Source: Flavobacteriales bacterium (lineage in GTDB: Bacteria; Bacteroidota; Bacteroidia; Flavobacteriales_D; Cryomorphaceae). From it: a stretch of 38,964 nucleotides of DNA. How positions within the stretch are numbered: position 1 is the first letter of the stretch; the number at the start of each line of letters is the position of its first letter. The DNA is taken from NCBI GenBank assembly GCA_022448105.1, contig JAKVAV010000003.1, positions 1 through 38,964 of the forward strand. The letters run 5' to 3'. The translations under genes were made by a program, and so were the position numbers. Shown here piece by piece: positions 18,321 to 26,373 of the stretch. The notes beneath the pieces were generated by a model that worked only from the letters and a program-made list of their open reading frames with translations, ran no database searches and had not been told where the DNA came from.

Positions 18321-19394
18321 CTACACATCAAAATTGACTCTTACATTGTCGGAGGTCGGCACCGCCTGACAACTCAGAACCATATTTTGTTTCAACTCAT
18401 CCTCTTCCAAACAGTAATTCAGCATCATTTCGGTCGTACCTTTTTCAACCTGACATTTGCAAGTACTGCAAACTCCACCCTTGCAGGCAAAAGGCAAATC
18501 CATACCCGCATCAATAGCGGCATCTAAAATATTGTCAAAGTCTTTGGTCATAGTAAAAGCAAACTCCTTTCCTCCGTCCACAACAATTATTTCTACACCC
18601 TCAATGTCTTGCGCCGCAAGCCGTTCCATTCGAGCTTTGTCTTCTTTGGTAAGCCCAGTGACAAATAACTCGTAGTGGACATTCTCTTTTGGTAAACCCT
18701 TTTCCACAAGGTAATCACTCACAAAGTGTACCATCTTTTCAGGTCCACAGAGAAATACCGCATCGGTATCTTCCACGTCCAAAAACATTTGGGTAACCAC
18801 CTCCATCTTTTCTTCGTCAAATCGACCATTGAAAAGATGAATGTCGCGCTGCTCTTGAGTAAGGAAGTAGAAGATCTCTAACCTCCCGAAATAAGTATTG
18901 CGAAGCTGCTCCAACTCTTCTTTGAAGATGATACTCTTCGCAGTTCTATTGACATAAAACAGTTTGCAAGCAGCATTCGGTTCGGCGTGGAGATGTGCTT
19001 TTATCATGGAAAGCACAGGAGTAATCCCACTACCTGCTGCAAAAAAAGCGTAGGTTCTCGCCTCTTCTGGATCGCAATCAATGCCGAAACTTCCACTCGG
19101 AGTCATGACCTCAAGTGTGTCTCCTGACTTTAGTTCCTCATTGGCAAAAGTCGAAAAGATACCTCCGGGAATTTTCTTGATCGCCACGCGCCATTCGCGA
19201 TCGTATGGGCTACTACAGAGGCTGTACGATCTTCGAATGTCTTGATTCTCGATGTCCCTTTTGAGAGTGAGGTATTGCCCTTGCCTGAATTGAAAATCGA
19301 GTTGAAGACTCTCTGGAACTTCAAAAGTGACCACAGAACAATCCGGAGTATTCTTTCTTATCTCTTTTATTTTTAAGGAATGGAAATTGGGCAT
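18321..19394 (-). CDS. paaE: PaaE, NAD(P)H reductase of phenylacetyl-CoA epoxidase
   Basis: 357 residues in the usual order: FAD domain with RRSYSLCS (54-61), NAD(P) domain with GSGITP (121-126) and LCGPEKMV (215-222), and a plant-type [2Fe-2S] domain with Cys304, Cys309, Cys312 and Cys342. It passes electrons from NAD(P)H to the PaaA di-iron site. It is the first gene of the operon here, in the order E-A-B-C-D, rather than after PaaD as in Proteobacteria; this order is usual in Bacteroidota as far as I recall. A strong promoter/operator lies directly upstream. Confidence 0.96.
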   Translation of the reverse strand: MPNFHSLKIKEIRKNTPDCSVVTFEVPESLQLDFQFRQGQYLTLKRDIENQDIRRSYSLCSSPYDREWRVAIKKIPGGIFSTFANEELKSGDTLEVMTPSGSFGIDCDPEEARTYAFFAAGSGITPVLSMIKAHLHAEPNAACKLFYVNRTAKSIIFKEELEQLRNTYFGRLEIFYFLTQEQRDIHLFNGRFDEEKMEVVTQMFLDVEDTDAVFLCGPEKMVHFVSDYLVEKGLPKENVHYELFVTGLTKEDKARMERLAAQDIEGVEIIVVDGGKEFAFTMTKDFDNILDAAIDAGMDLPFACKGGVCSTCKCQVEKGTTEMMLNYCLEEDELKQNMVLSCQAVPTSDNVRVNFDV

Positions 19395-19412
19395 TGCACA
19401 TCTATAACGCTA

Positions 19413-19444
19413 CAAAACTAACAATTGTTAGTTATTGATACCAA
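19413..19444 (-). promoter_or_regulatory. paaE promoter with an 18-bp palindromic operator
   Basis: On the minus strand TTG (19444-19442), 21 nt, then TAGTTTTG (19420-19413) fit the Bacteroidota -33/-7 consensus, about 18 nt before the paaE ATG. A perfect 18-bp palindrome AACTAACAATTGTTAGTT (19416-19433) overlaps the -7 element, so a bound repressor would block it. The TetR protein encoded just upstream is the obvious candidate. The sequence pattern is seen directly; the factor is inferred. Confidence 0.8.
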
Positions 19445-19520
19445 TAAATGCACTCCACCCCTTTTAAAATAGAACCGATCTAAATAAATTAATCCTTGCT
19501 CTCATGGTAGATTCCTGCGT

Positions 19521-20087
19521 TCAAAACACCCCATCAAGCAATACTTTCGAGAGGTTCTGGGTAAGTCGCTCTTGATCTAGTTTTGCTTTCTTGGGAATCC
19601 ACAAATACAAATTGCGGAGGGTACTCAGAATGGAAAAAACTACAACCTCTTCATCTTGATAATTCAAAATCTCCTCCTCTTTGCCCGCGCGGATGATTTT
19701 TCTAAAAATCTCCTCATATCCATTTCGCAAGCAAAGAAATTTCTCTAGGTCTCCTTCCAAATGCATCCAGTCATTATTGAGCGCTGCCATTTTGTAGTAA
19801 TAATTGGCCGTCAGTTCAATATGCTGCTTGATAATTTCACCCAACTTTTCGTGAATTGTCATTGGTGAGCGCTCTATTTGTAAGATACCTTCGTAGAATA
19901 ACTCTGCTACAGGAAGAATAGTTTCAGCAAGTATTTCCTGCTTCCCCGATATGTGATTATACAAGCTGGCCGCCTTAATGCCCATTGCCTCAGCGATGTC
20001 TCTTACTGTTACTGCTGTATATCCCTTTTGCTTGAAGAGTTTTGATGAAATGGCGACTATCTCTGCGCCTCGAGACTTTGATTTCAC
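19521..20087 (-). CDS. TetR/AcrR-family regulator, probable repressor of the paa operon
   Basis: 188 residues. N-terminal HTH: GYTAVTVRDIAEAMGIKAAS followed by LYNHISGKQEILAE, the standard TetR pattern. The ligand-binding helical domain has no recognisable specificity motif. It lies 126 nt upstream of paaE in the same direction, and phenylacetate genes of other bacteria (for example PaaR of Thermus and Burkholderia) are controlled by TetR proteins that respond to phenylacetyl-CoA. A CAAAAGTA on the plus strand at 20172-20179 gives a minus-strand TACTTTTG -7 box, but no TTG at the right distance was found. Confidence 0.9.
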   Translation of the reverse strand: MKSKSRGAEIVAISSKLFKQKGYTAVTVRDIAEAMGIKAASLYNHISGKQEILAETILPVAELFYEGILQIERSPMTIHEKLGEIIKQHIELTANYYYKMAALNNDWMHLEGDLEKFLCLRNGYEEIFRKIIRAGKEEEILNYQDEEVVVFSILSTLRNLYLWIPKKAKLDQERLTQNLSKVLLDGVF

Positions 20088-20261
20088 ACTCTAGATTCTT
20101 TTTGATTAAAATCAGCTGCCATTGGCAATTCCCTCTATCCAGCCACAAATCGTGGTAGTACATGAGGATACCAAAAGTAGTATTCGTGATGGATTCTGAG
20201 TAAATATGAGTTGTAGGTATCCCCAATCGAAACTCTAAATATTAAAATCAGGGAACTTCTT

Positions 20262-20447
20262 CTATACCGAAACTGAAATCACTACCTCATAGATCTTGGA
20301 TGAGCTATCACCTAAAACTTGGCTGGTGGTCAAACCTGTCCAGGATATATTTCTAGTGGTATTTACCTCAACAGATAAAGAACTCGATCCATTGCTGTAA
20401 TCAGGTAAAAAGGCCTCAAGTACTACAGATATTGATTCTTTAGTATG
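20262..20447 (-). pseudogene. Possible C-terminal remnant of a beta-rich exported protein
   Basis: Minus-strand frame of 61 codons without a start codon, closed upstream by a TAG. It reads like a beta-sandwich segment (SISVVLEAFLPDYSNGSSSL, SVEVNTTRNISWTGLTTSQV, SSKIYEVVISVSV). No family recognised. It sits in the 526-nt gap between the tetR gene and the acyltransferase, which otherwise shows nothing. Confidence 0.3.
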
Positions 20448-20613
20448 CTATGGTTTAATTAGAAAAAAGGGGGAAACCAACTTACATCCTCTCAAAACCA
20501 AAAAAACCTTGAATGGTACAATTACTATCGAGTTAGCTTTCACATTTTTTCTCTCCGGTTGTGAAAAAAGTCTCGGTACTTTAGCCAATCAAAATAACTG
20601 AACGCTTAAATCA

Positions 20614-21723
20614 TTGGCATTTTCCACCGACAAACGGAGAATATTTGGATTAGACATCCTCCGAGCACTGGCAATAATTTTAGTGGTAATGGGCCACGGA
20701 AGTTTTATGCTGAATGATACCATATTTGATGGCTTCCCATACTTCCGAATGATTGACGGAGTAGATATTTTCTTTGTTCTCAGTGGTTTCCTGATCGGGA
20801 ACATTTTATTGAAAACAATCAATGAAAAAGAGAATTTTAGTGCATTAAAGTTACTTCGCTTTTGGAAGAGAAGATGGTTTAGAACCCTACCAAATTATTA
20901 TTTGATTTTACTGGCAAACTATGTGGTCGTAAAAAATGGAATCATTCATGAAAAGATCGATCGATTTAGTTTTCACTTTATCACATTCACACAGAATTTC
21001 AAATCACCTTCTTATGGTTTCTTTTGGGAATCTTGGAGTTTATCAATAGAAGAATGGTTTTACCTATTTTCTCCTATTCTCATTTTTATATTCATTCGCT
21101 TTACGACGGCAAAGATTTCTTTTCTGACCGTGACCCTCATTATGATCTTGCTACCCTTGGTGTACAGGTACTTCATTTACGATCCTAACATTGACCACTT
21201 TTGGTGGGATGTGACTTTCAGAAAAACGGTAATTTGTCGATTAGACAGCATAGGTTACGGGCTTCTAGGAGGATATGCTTTGCATTATTTACCCCATTTT
21301 TGGAGTAGGTTAAAATATTATTCATTCTTAGCAGGTGTGGGATTAATTTTGTTGATCCTCAACTATGACGCCCCCGTAACCTCACTTTACCAACAGACGA
21401 TCTTCTTTTCAATCGTTCCGTTGTCCGTGCTGCTATGTTTGCCATTAATGGAAAGTATCAAGAAAGGAAAAGGGATCCTTTCATTTGCCGTTCAGCACAT
21501 TTCCAAGATCTCGTACTCTATGTACTTGATTAATTTAGCCCTTGTTGCAGAAGTCATTAGGGATAATTACGCCCCCACCGGTGGTGTTGACGGGATTATT
21601 AAGTACTTGATTTACTGGACGGTTGTGGTGGTTGTGTCGACGCTCCTCTATAAGTATTTCGAAAAACCAATAATGAATTTGAGAGATAAAAACTTCCGAA
21701 TTTTTAATGCTCTAAAAGGATAA
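20614..21723 (+). CDS. Acyltransferase 3 family membrane protein
   Basis: 369 residues starting with TTG at 20614 (the only start available after the in-frame TGA 15 nt upstream, and it keeps the conserved first helix). About ten membrane helices. The family signature is present: FGLDILRALAIILVVMGHGS with the catalytic His, FFVLSGFLIGNILL, RRWFRTLPNYYLILL, and FFWESWSLSIEEWFYLFSPI. Enzymes of this group (OafA/YrhL/NolL) move acetyl or other acyl groups across the inner membrane onto sugars of lipopolysaccharide or exopolysaccharide. The acceptor cannot be deduced and there are no glycan genes nearby. Confidence 0.92.
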   Translation: MAFSTDKRRIFGLDILRALAIILVVMGHGSFMLNDTIFDGFPYFRMIDGVDIFFVLSGFLIGNILLKTINEKENFSALKLLRFWKRRWFRTLPNYYLILLANYVVVKNGIIHEKIDRFSFHFITFTQNFKSPSYGFFWESWSLSIEEWFYLFSPILIFIFIRFTTAKISFLTVTLIMILLPLVYRYFIYDPNIDHFWWDVTFRKTVICRLDSIGYGLLGGYALHYLPHFWSRLKYYSFLAGVGLILLILNYDAPVTSLYQQTIFFSIVPLSVLLCLPLMESIKKGKGILSFAVQHISKISYSMYLINLALVAEVIRDNYAPTGGVDGIIKYLIYWTVVVVVSTLLYKYFEKPIMNLRDKNFRIFNALKG

Positions 21724-22095
21724 AATACTTCAACGAGTTACTGCTGATTTTTCAGGGAAATATCACTCAAGAGGACTGATTGAAAATCACTTAGTACCGT
21801 GTGTCATCTGCGGACTAATCATCTCTACTCCAGCGAGAAGCGAGTTGTACAGTAGTCAAATATAAATGGGGTATTTTTCAGGTTTATAAATGCGATTAGG
21901 CAAGGATAGAGCGGCGAGCTTCCTTTTTTAAAAAAAAGTTTTATCAAAATCATTCGTGAAACGGATCTATCATAGAAGTTTCAGGCTCCGCAAAGAAGGA
22001 ATAAACGTTCAACGCAAAGCGGTGAAGATCTCCCAAAATGGTTAGTCAGAAAATCGAATTAAGCAATTTCAGTAATTCAAAACACCATACCTATT
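21724..22095. other. Intergenic stretch without a gene
   Basis: About 370 nt between the ends of convergent genes. Only an A/T-rich run (CTTTTTTAAAAAAAAG near 21925-21940) stands out; it could act as part of a bidirectional terminator but no stable GC stem accompanies it. Confidence 0.4.
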
Positions 22096-22665
22096 TCACC
22101 ATCCGTAATATCCTTTCGGAACTACTCCTTTAAGCCGGAGATATACGATGCACTGACCGCGGTGATGAATAATATGGTTTTCCAAAGCATAAATCAATCT
22201 CCAAACAGGAATTTCATCTCCGGCAAAATCACTTTTTGACATAAGTGTCTCTGCTGACAACCTTTCAATGCTTTGCCTTACGAAGGAGTACATCTTTTTG
22301 ACTTCGCCGATCACCTCTTCTTTTGGCATTTGCACAGGGAGCTTAATATCTTCATAAGGATTTACCAATCCCGCTCTTGATGCTAACTGGCCACAGGTGT
22401 ATACCACGCAATGCCGCCATTGCTCCGAGAAGGTCATGGCCTCTTCGGTATATTTAAAAGTGAAATACTCAGGCGGCATCTGTTCCATATTGGTAAGGGT
22501 CATCAATTCCGACCTTTCCCAAGCGGCGGTTAACTCCTTTTTCAATTCAGCGACGTCTAGCACATTTTCAGTATTATCCGGCTCAGACGTGGCGCATGCC
22601 GTCAATCCAACTGCTGGAACTAGGCCAATCACCCCTGCCTTTTGTATGAATTTTGCGCGCTTCAT
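22096..22665 (-). CDS. DinB-superfamily lipoprotein
   Basis: 189 residues from ATG at 22665 (a TTG three codons upstream overlaps the folE stop). N-terminal signal with lipobox AVGLTAC, so an exported lipoprotein, unusual because most DinB proteins are cytoplasmic. The four-helix DinB fold is indicated by the metal-binding histidines: SEQWRHCVVYTCGQL in the first half and NHIIHHRGQCIVYLRLKGVV at the end (the H-x3-H of the family), then PKGYYGW. DinB-like proteins bind Zn or Ni; some are thiol-dependent transferases or hydrolases. It directly follows folE and is probably co-transcribed with it. Catalytic role unknown. Confidence 0.85.
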   Translation of the reverse strand: MKRAKFIQKAGVIGLVPAVGLTACATSEPDNTENVLDVAELKKELTAAWERSELMTLTNMEQMPPEYFTFKYTEEAMTFSEQWRHCVVYTCGQLASRAGLVNPYEDIKLPVQMPKEEVIGEVKKMYSFVRQSIERLSAETLMSKSDFAGDEIPVWRLIYALENHIIHHRGQCIVYLRLKGVVPKGYYGW

Positions 22666-22670
22666 ATACT

Positions 22671-23348
22671 TCAAAATCCGATCAATTGATAGAACTCATT
22701 GCGTAGTGCTTCGTCTTTGAATTTACCGCCGTATTCCAGAGTTATGGTTCTGCTCGTCTTATCGTTTACTCCCCTCGTGGAAACGCAAAGGTGCTCAGCT
22801 TCAACAGCTACAATCACATCTTCAGTATCCAGAGCCTCTTTTAGCTCTTGGAAAATCTGCATGGTCATACGCTCTTGCACCTGAGGTCGTTTTCCGTAAT
22901 ACTCGACAACACGATTGATCTTCGATAAGCCAATTACCTTCCCTGAGCTGATGTAGGCCACGTGAGCTCTTCCAATTATTGGCAGAAAATGGTGCTCACA
23001 AGCTGACGAGAACGTAATATCTTTCTCAACCAGCATCTTATTGTATCGGTACTTGTTATCAAATACTGAAAGGGAGGGTTTATTCTCAGGATTTAAACCT
23101 TGAAACATCTCACGGACATACATTTTTGCAACTCGGTATGGCGTCCCTTTTAGACTATCGTCTTGCAAATCAAGACCTAGTTCTTCCATGATCTCACCGA
23201 AGAGCTTTTCAATATTATTGATTTTCTCCGCGTCTGATTTCAAAAAGGCATCGGATCGCAGTGGTGTCTCAATAGTAAACATCGAGTGAGTGTCACCAGT
23301 TTCTTCAAAACTGGAACGCTCTTTCAGTTGTTCGTCAAGTGCTTTCAT
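22671..23348 (-). CDS. folE: GTP cyclohydrolase I (type IA)
   Basis: 225 residues. First step of tetrahydrofolate/tetrahydropterin synthesis: GTP to 7,8-dihydroneopterin triphosphate. The zinc ligands are all present (Cys117 in SACEHHFLP, His120, Cys188 in HLCVSTRGV), as are the catalytic His119 and His186, and the GTP-binding segment LSKINRVVEYYGKRPQVQER. This is therefore the zinc-dependent enzyme, not the zinc-independent FolE2. The N-terminus is about 35 residues longer than in E. coli and may be disordered. It lies 80 nt downstream of the His-rich lipoprotein gene and just upstream of the DinB gene on the same strand. Confidence 0.96.
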   Translation of the reverse strand: MKALDEQLKERSSFEETGDTHSMFTIETPLRSDAFLKSDAEKINNIEKLFGEIMEELGLDLQDDSLKGTPYRVAKMYVREMFQGLNPENKPSLSVFDNKYRYNKMLVEKDITFSSACEHHFLPIIGRAHVAYISSGKVIGLSKINRVVEYYGKRPQVQERMTMQIFQELKEALDTEDVIVAVEAEHLCVSTRGVNDKTSRTITLEYGGKFKDEALRNEFYQLIGF

Positions 23349-23428
23349 TCGTCATGAGTTTTGTGCTGAGCCAGGGTAAACGTTATGTTTGATCCTTAAG
23401 CCACCTAATTATCAATTACTTTTAAAAT

Positions 23429-23869
23429 CTAGTTTTGTATTTGATCAATTGCTTTTTGAAGACCTTTAATTTCATCCATCAAATGCTTTTGGATTTCCAG
23501 ATGTTCAGCCGAAGTTAAATTCAAATCCTCCACGTGTTCTTCGTGAGAATGATCGTGGTGCCCATGGTCGTGATCTTCTTCAAATCCTGGAACTTCTATC
23601 AATTCATTGTCCCATCCCTCGAGAAGAGTCGCGAGAGAATCCAATATTCTTCCGTATTTACTGACAACTATTGGGTCAAGATTTTCTTTGAGCAAAGAAA
23701 GTTCCTCTCCTGAAGATTTTCTGATCTCTAGGGATTGAACATGTATCTCAAATGCTTTTTGGAGGTTCTCGTCAGGCGCCTGATCAGAGCATGCAAAAAC
23801 CAGAGCTCCAAGGCCTAACAATAACAAGTATGGGAAATTCTTCAAAAAGTAAAAAGGGTTGTTTTTCAT
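23429..23869 (-). CDS. Histidine-rich lipoprotein, probable metal binding
   Basis: 146 residues. Signal peptide with lipobox (LLLLGLGALVFAC; Cys at about residue 27), then a predicted helical mature part: EIHVQSLEIRKSSGEELSLL, a His/Asp cluster HDHGHHDHSHEEH at about residues 100-113, and a C-terminal helix (SAEHLEIQKHLMDEIKGLQK). The His cluster is typical of proteins that bind zinc, nickel, cobalt or copper, and the helical body recalls small exported metal-trafficking proteins, but I do not recognise a named family. The start is fixed by a TAG directly before the ATG. A promoter with a palindromic box lies about 105 nt upstream, giving a long leader. Likely first gene of a unit with folE and the DinB lipoprotein. 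Confidence 0.85.
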   Translation of the reverse strand: MKNNPFYFLKNFPYLLLLGLGALVFACSDQAPDENLQKAFEIHVQSLEIRKSSGEELSLLKENLDPIVVSKYGRILDSLATLLEGWDNELIEVPGFEEDHDHGHHDHSHEEHVEDLNLTSAEHLEIQKHLMDEIKGLQKAIDQIQN

Positions 23870-23979
23870 CTATAATCAGTATTGGACCAGCTGCTCCCAG
23901 GGACCTCAGTATGAATCTATTTTTCAACCTTAGGTGAGGCAAATTCAATTCGCGAAATCTCAAATCGAGCTTGGCCCTG

Positions 23980-24019
23980 CAAATATATAGGGAACAACTG
24001 TAAATGCAACATGATTGCA
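23980..24019 (-). promoter_or_regulatory. Promoter with TGCAAT-CAT-GTTGCA box at -33 (toward the His-rich lipoprotein)
   Basis: On the minus strand the motif TGCAATCATGTTGCA (24019-24005) ends in the TTG of a -33 element; 19 nt later comes TATATTTGC (-7, 23987-23979). This is a close match to the Bacteroidota promoter consensus. The box is a 6-3-6 inverted repeat with one mismatch and has the same placement as in the promoter at 24794-24832. Transcription would start near 23973. Confidence 0.75.
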
Positions 24020-24793
24020 TTAAGAGCGATAGGTGCACTCAAAATAAACGTGTCAAACGGAAGGAGAATTGGTCTACAAATTTTTGCCGTGCCTTGATTA
24101 GGCCGCATATCCTTAATAACGAATGGCTCTGAGATCGAATAGAATGTGGATAAAGATGAATAATGGAAAATGATATTAACGATATGCACTTTAAAAAAGG
24201 AGGAGCACCTCACCAATTGTACAAATCTCGTCTCGGTCAAGAATACTGCTAAAAAGAGCCAATCCAACATCGGCTTCTTAATACAGTCTTTGCAATAATC
24301 AAGACAGGTTTGTCCCACGAAAATGCGCATAACACATCCCAGAATGTTGTCACGAGTCACTTTACTTAGAGCTCAATGTATCTGGCGGCAAAAAGCCTAA
24401 AACCTGGGGCAGCCGAGACGTTCCATCAACTCGATAAATTTTCCATGAAATTACTAATCCAAAATGCTTGCGTGCACGCAAACAAGTTTAATCACAGTTA
24501 ACTTTGAAATTCTCTTAATGACATGAGAGCATATTTCTATGCTAAGAATACCGGTATAGAACCATATGATTTACCTTACAAATTAGACTGATTATGAGGC
24601 CATTAAATATATCAGACTCAATACAGAACTCTTAATTTCTCAGTTCCTAGGCCTAGTGACATGAAGATGACTCTTGTCCTCGAAGGCGGGAACATCTGCC
24701 GTATCAGTCATATACTATATGTCAGCGGAGTTATGAATTAGTTTCACTCCTAGCCTAGCCAAAGATGAGGCCAAATTCAAGCACTTTTCTTAT
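24020..24793. other. Intergenic stretch between two outward-facing promoters
   Basis: About 770 nt with no supported gene. A 147-codon minus-strand frame (23917-24360) crosses the lipoprotein promoter and has a composition rich in Cys, Phe and His with no motif, so it is left out. Nothing else recognised; short RNA genes cannot be excluded. Confidence 0.45.
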
Positions 24794-24832
24794 TGCAACA
24801 TGGTTGCATTTTGAATCTAGTTTTTACTTTTG
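24794..24832 (+). promoter_or_regulatory. Promoter with TGCAAC-ATG-GTTGCA box at -33 (toward the flavoprotein)
   Basis: TGCAACATGGTTGCA (24794-24808) is a perfect 6-3-6 inverted repeat. Its right arm contains TTG (24804-24806), followed after 18 nt by TACTTTTG (24825-24832), a good Bacteroidota -33/-7 pair. The leader to the ATG at 24899 would be about 60 nt. The same motif sits in the same place in the promoter at 23980-24019, and I found no third copy in the window. Confidence 0.78.
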
Positions 24833-24898
24833 TTGTCCATTTCAATGTTATGGTATATTCTTTTATCGGTCAGTGAGCTCCTTTGAAATTTTGCGAAA

Positions 24899-26032
24899 AT
24901 GTATGACATGAACAGTCCAATTGATGAATACTACGACATTGTTGTCGTGGGAGCGGGACCTGCTGGTTTAGGAGTAAGTATCTTATTGGAAAGGCTTGGG
25001 CTTAACTATTTAATTCTCGAAAGAGATTCTATCGGAGCATCTTTTAAGAAGTGGCCAAAAGAGACTCGTTTTATCTCTCCTTCTTTCACGGGAAATTTCT
25101 TTAAAATGCCAGACCTCAATGCGGTTTCTCCCGATTCCTCTCCTGCTTTTGAATTGCTCACTGAACATCCAACTGGTGAAGACTATGTGCAATACTTGAA
25201 TGGGGTTGCCGACTATTTCAAACTGTCCATCGAGACGGAAATTGCAGTAGAAAAGATCGAAGATCAAGGTGGTTTTTTCATAATTAACACCACTAAAAAG
25301 ACTTTCGGTAGTCAATACATCATTTGGGCGGCTGGGGAATACCAGTATCCCAAAAAAGACTCGTTTGATGGTGCAGAACTTTGTACCCACTATTCGGAAG
25401 TTTCTTCATTTTCTGAAATTAAGGGAAGGGACAGTGTAGTCATAGGGGCCTATGAATCTGGATTCGATGCCACTGTTAATCTCACCAAACTTGGTAAGGA
25501 GGTAACCCTAGTAGACAACGAGAATTACCTAGAATTGATCAATAGTGATTCAAGCTATTCACTTTCTCCTTTCACCAGAGATCGTTCTAAAAATATCATC
25601 GACAAAATTGATTACCTCCCTGAAACAAGAGTGAAAAAGGTCGATTTCCTAAACGGAAAATATTTGGTATTTACGAATGATGATCAAGTAATTTCTTGTG
25701 ATGACAAGCCCATCGATTGCACCGGATTCGACACGAGTTTGAAATGTGTGAACGATCTATTCAACTTTGAGGAAGACTATCCCCTCATCAATGAGTTTGA
25801 CGAATCACGAAAAACCGAAAACCTTTTCCTAGTGGGCCCTCAAGTGAAGCACGGCACCGCTCTTTTTTGCTTTATTTACAAGTATCGTCAGCGATTCGCT
25901 ATTGTCGCCGAAGAAATCGCACGTCGTCTCGAGGTATCCACGCTGGAAATTGCCGAGGCTTTACACGATTACAAAAACAACAATTTCTACTTACAAGATC
26001 TATCCTGTTGCGATGATGAATGTATCTGTTAA
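24899..26032 (+). CDS. FAD/NAD(P)-dependent oxidoreductase (CzcO-like) with Cys-rich C-terminal tail
   Basis: 377 residues. N-terminal FAD Rossmann motif DIVVVGAGPAGLG (about 14-26), followed by GASFKKWPKETRFISPSFTG, the layout of flavin monooxygenase-like/CzcO-type flavoproteins; a second nucleotide motif VVIGAYESGFDATVNL near residue 180, in which the usual G-x-S-A/G is altered; and a late LFLVGPQVKH segment. The chain ends in LSCCDDECIC, four cysteines within the last nine residues, a likely metal or disulfide site that ordinary family members lack. The substrate is unknown. The ATG at 24908 (MNSPIDEYYD) is an alternative start. It is followed after 1 nt by a small membrane protein gene, so it heads an operon, and its promoter carries the shared palindromic box. 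Confidence 0.88.
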   Translation: MYDMNSPIDEYYDIVVVGAGPAGLGVSILLERLGLNYLILERDSIGASFKKWPKETRFISPSFTGNFFKMPDLNAVSPDSSPAFELLTEHPTGEDYVQYLNGVADYFKLSIETEIAVEKIEDQGGFFIINTTKKTFGSQYIIWAAGEYQYPKKDSFDGAELCTHYSEVSSFSEIKGRDSVVIGAYESGFDATVNLTKLGKEVTLVDNENYLELINSDSSYSLSPFTRDRSKNIIDKIDYLPETRVKKVDFLNGKYLVFTNDDQVISCDDKPIDCTGFDTSLKCVNDLFNFEEDYPLINEFDESRKTENLFLVGPQVKHGTALFCFIYKYRQRFAIVAEEIARRLEVSTLEIAEALHDYKNNNFYLQDLSCCDDECIC

Positions 26033-26033
26033 A

Positions 26034-26297
26034 ATGAAGAACGCTATGGAGGTTTTAAATCTCTTGGTAGGTTTTGAATTGATTCTGGTTGGAATTATTT
26101 ACTTGATCCAAAATGATATTTCTTCAGCCGCTAGTTGGGGAGTATTTGGATGCATGTACATAGTAATGGATAAGTATTCTATCCTTGAAAATATGTCGAC
26201 AAAACGCCAGCTCACTGAGACGATCAAGTACGCTGCGGCGTGGCTTGGTTTTATCATAAGCACTGTGTTTCTAATTTACGTAATCTACCTATTCTAG
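26034..26297 (+). CDS. Small membrane protein of unknown function
   Basis: 87 residues from the ATG at 26034, 1 nt after the flavoprotein stop; an ATG at 26013 inside that gene is an alternative. Three predicted membrane segments: VLNLLVGFELILVGIIYLIQ, SAASWGVFGCMYIVMDKYSI (weaker) and AAAWLGFIISTVFLIYVIYL. The tight spacing implies translation coupled with the flavoprotein. No family recognised. It could anchor the flavoprotein at the membrane, but that is a guess from position. Confidence 0.75.
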   Translation: MKNAMEVLNLLVGFELILVGIIYLIQNDISSAASWGVFGCMYIVMDKYSILENMSTKRQLTETIKYAAAWLGFIISTVFLIYVIYLF

Positions 26298-26373
26298 TAG
26301 CTGGTCGATTCTAGAATTACAAATTTTCTCTTCGTAGATTGCATCCTTGATCAATCAACCCGATGAGAAACTT

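Noticed and set aside
15735-18527. Long plus-strand frames opposite the paa genes
   Set aside because: They are antisense shadows of well-supported paa genes.
23917-24360. 147-codon open frame on the minus strand
   Set aside because: It runs across the lipoprotein promoter, has a composition rich in Cys, Phe and His without any motif, and no ribosome-binding or promoter signal upstream.
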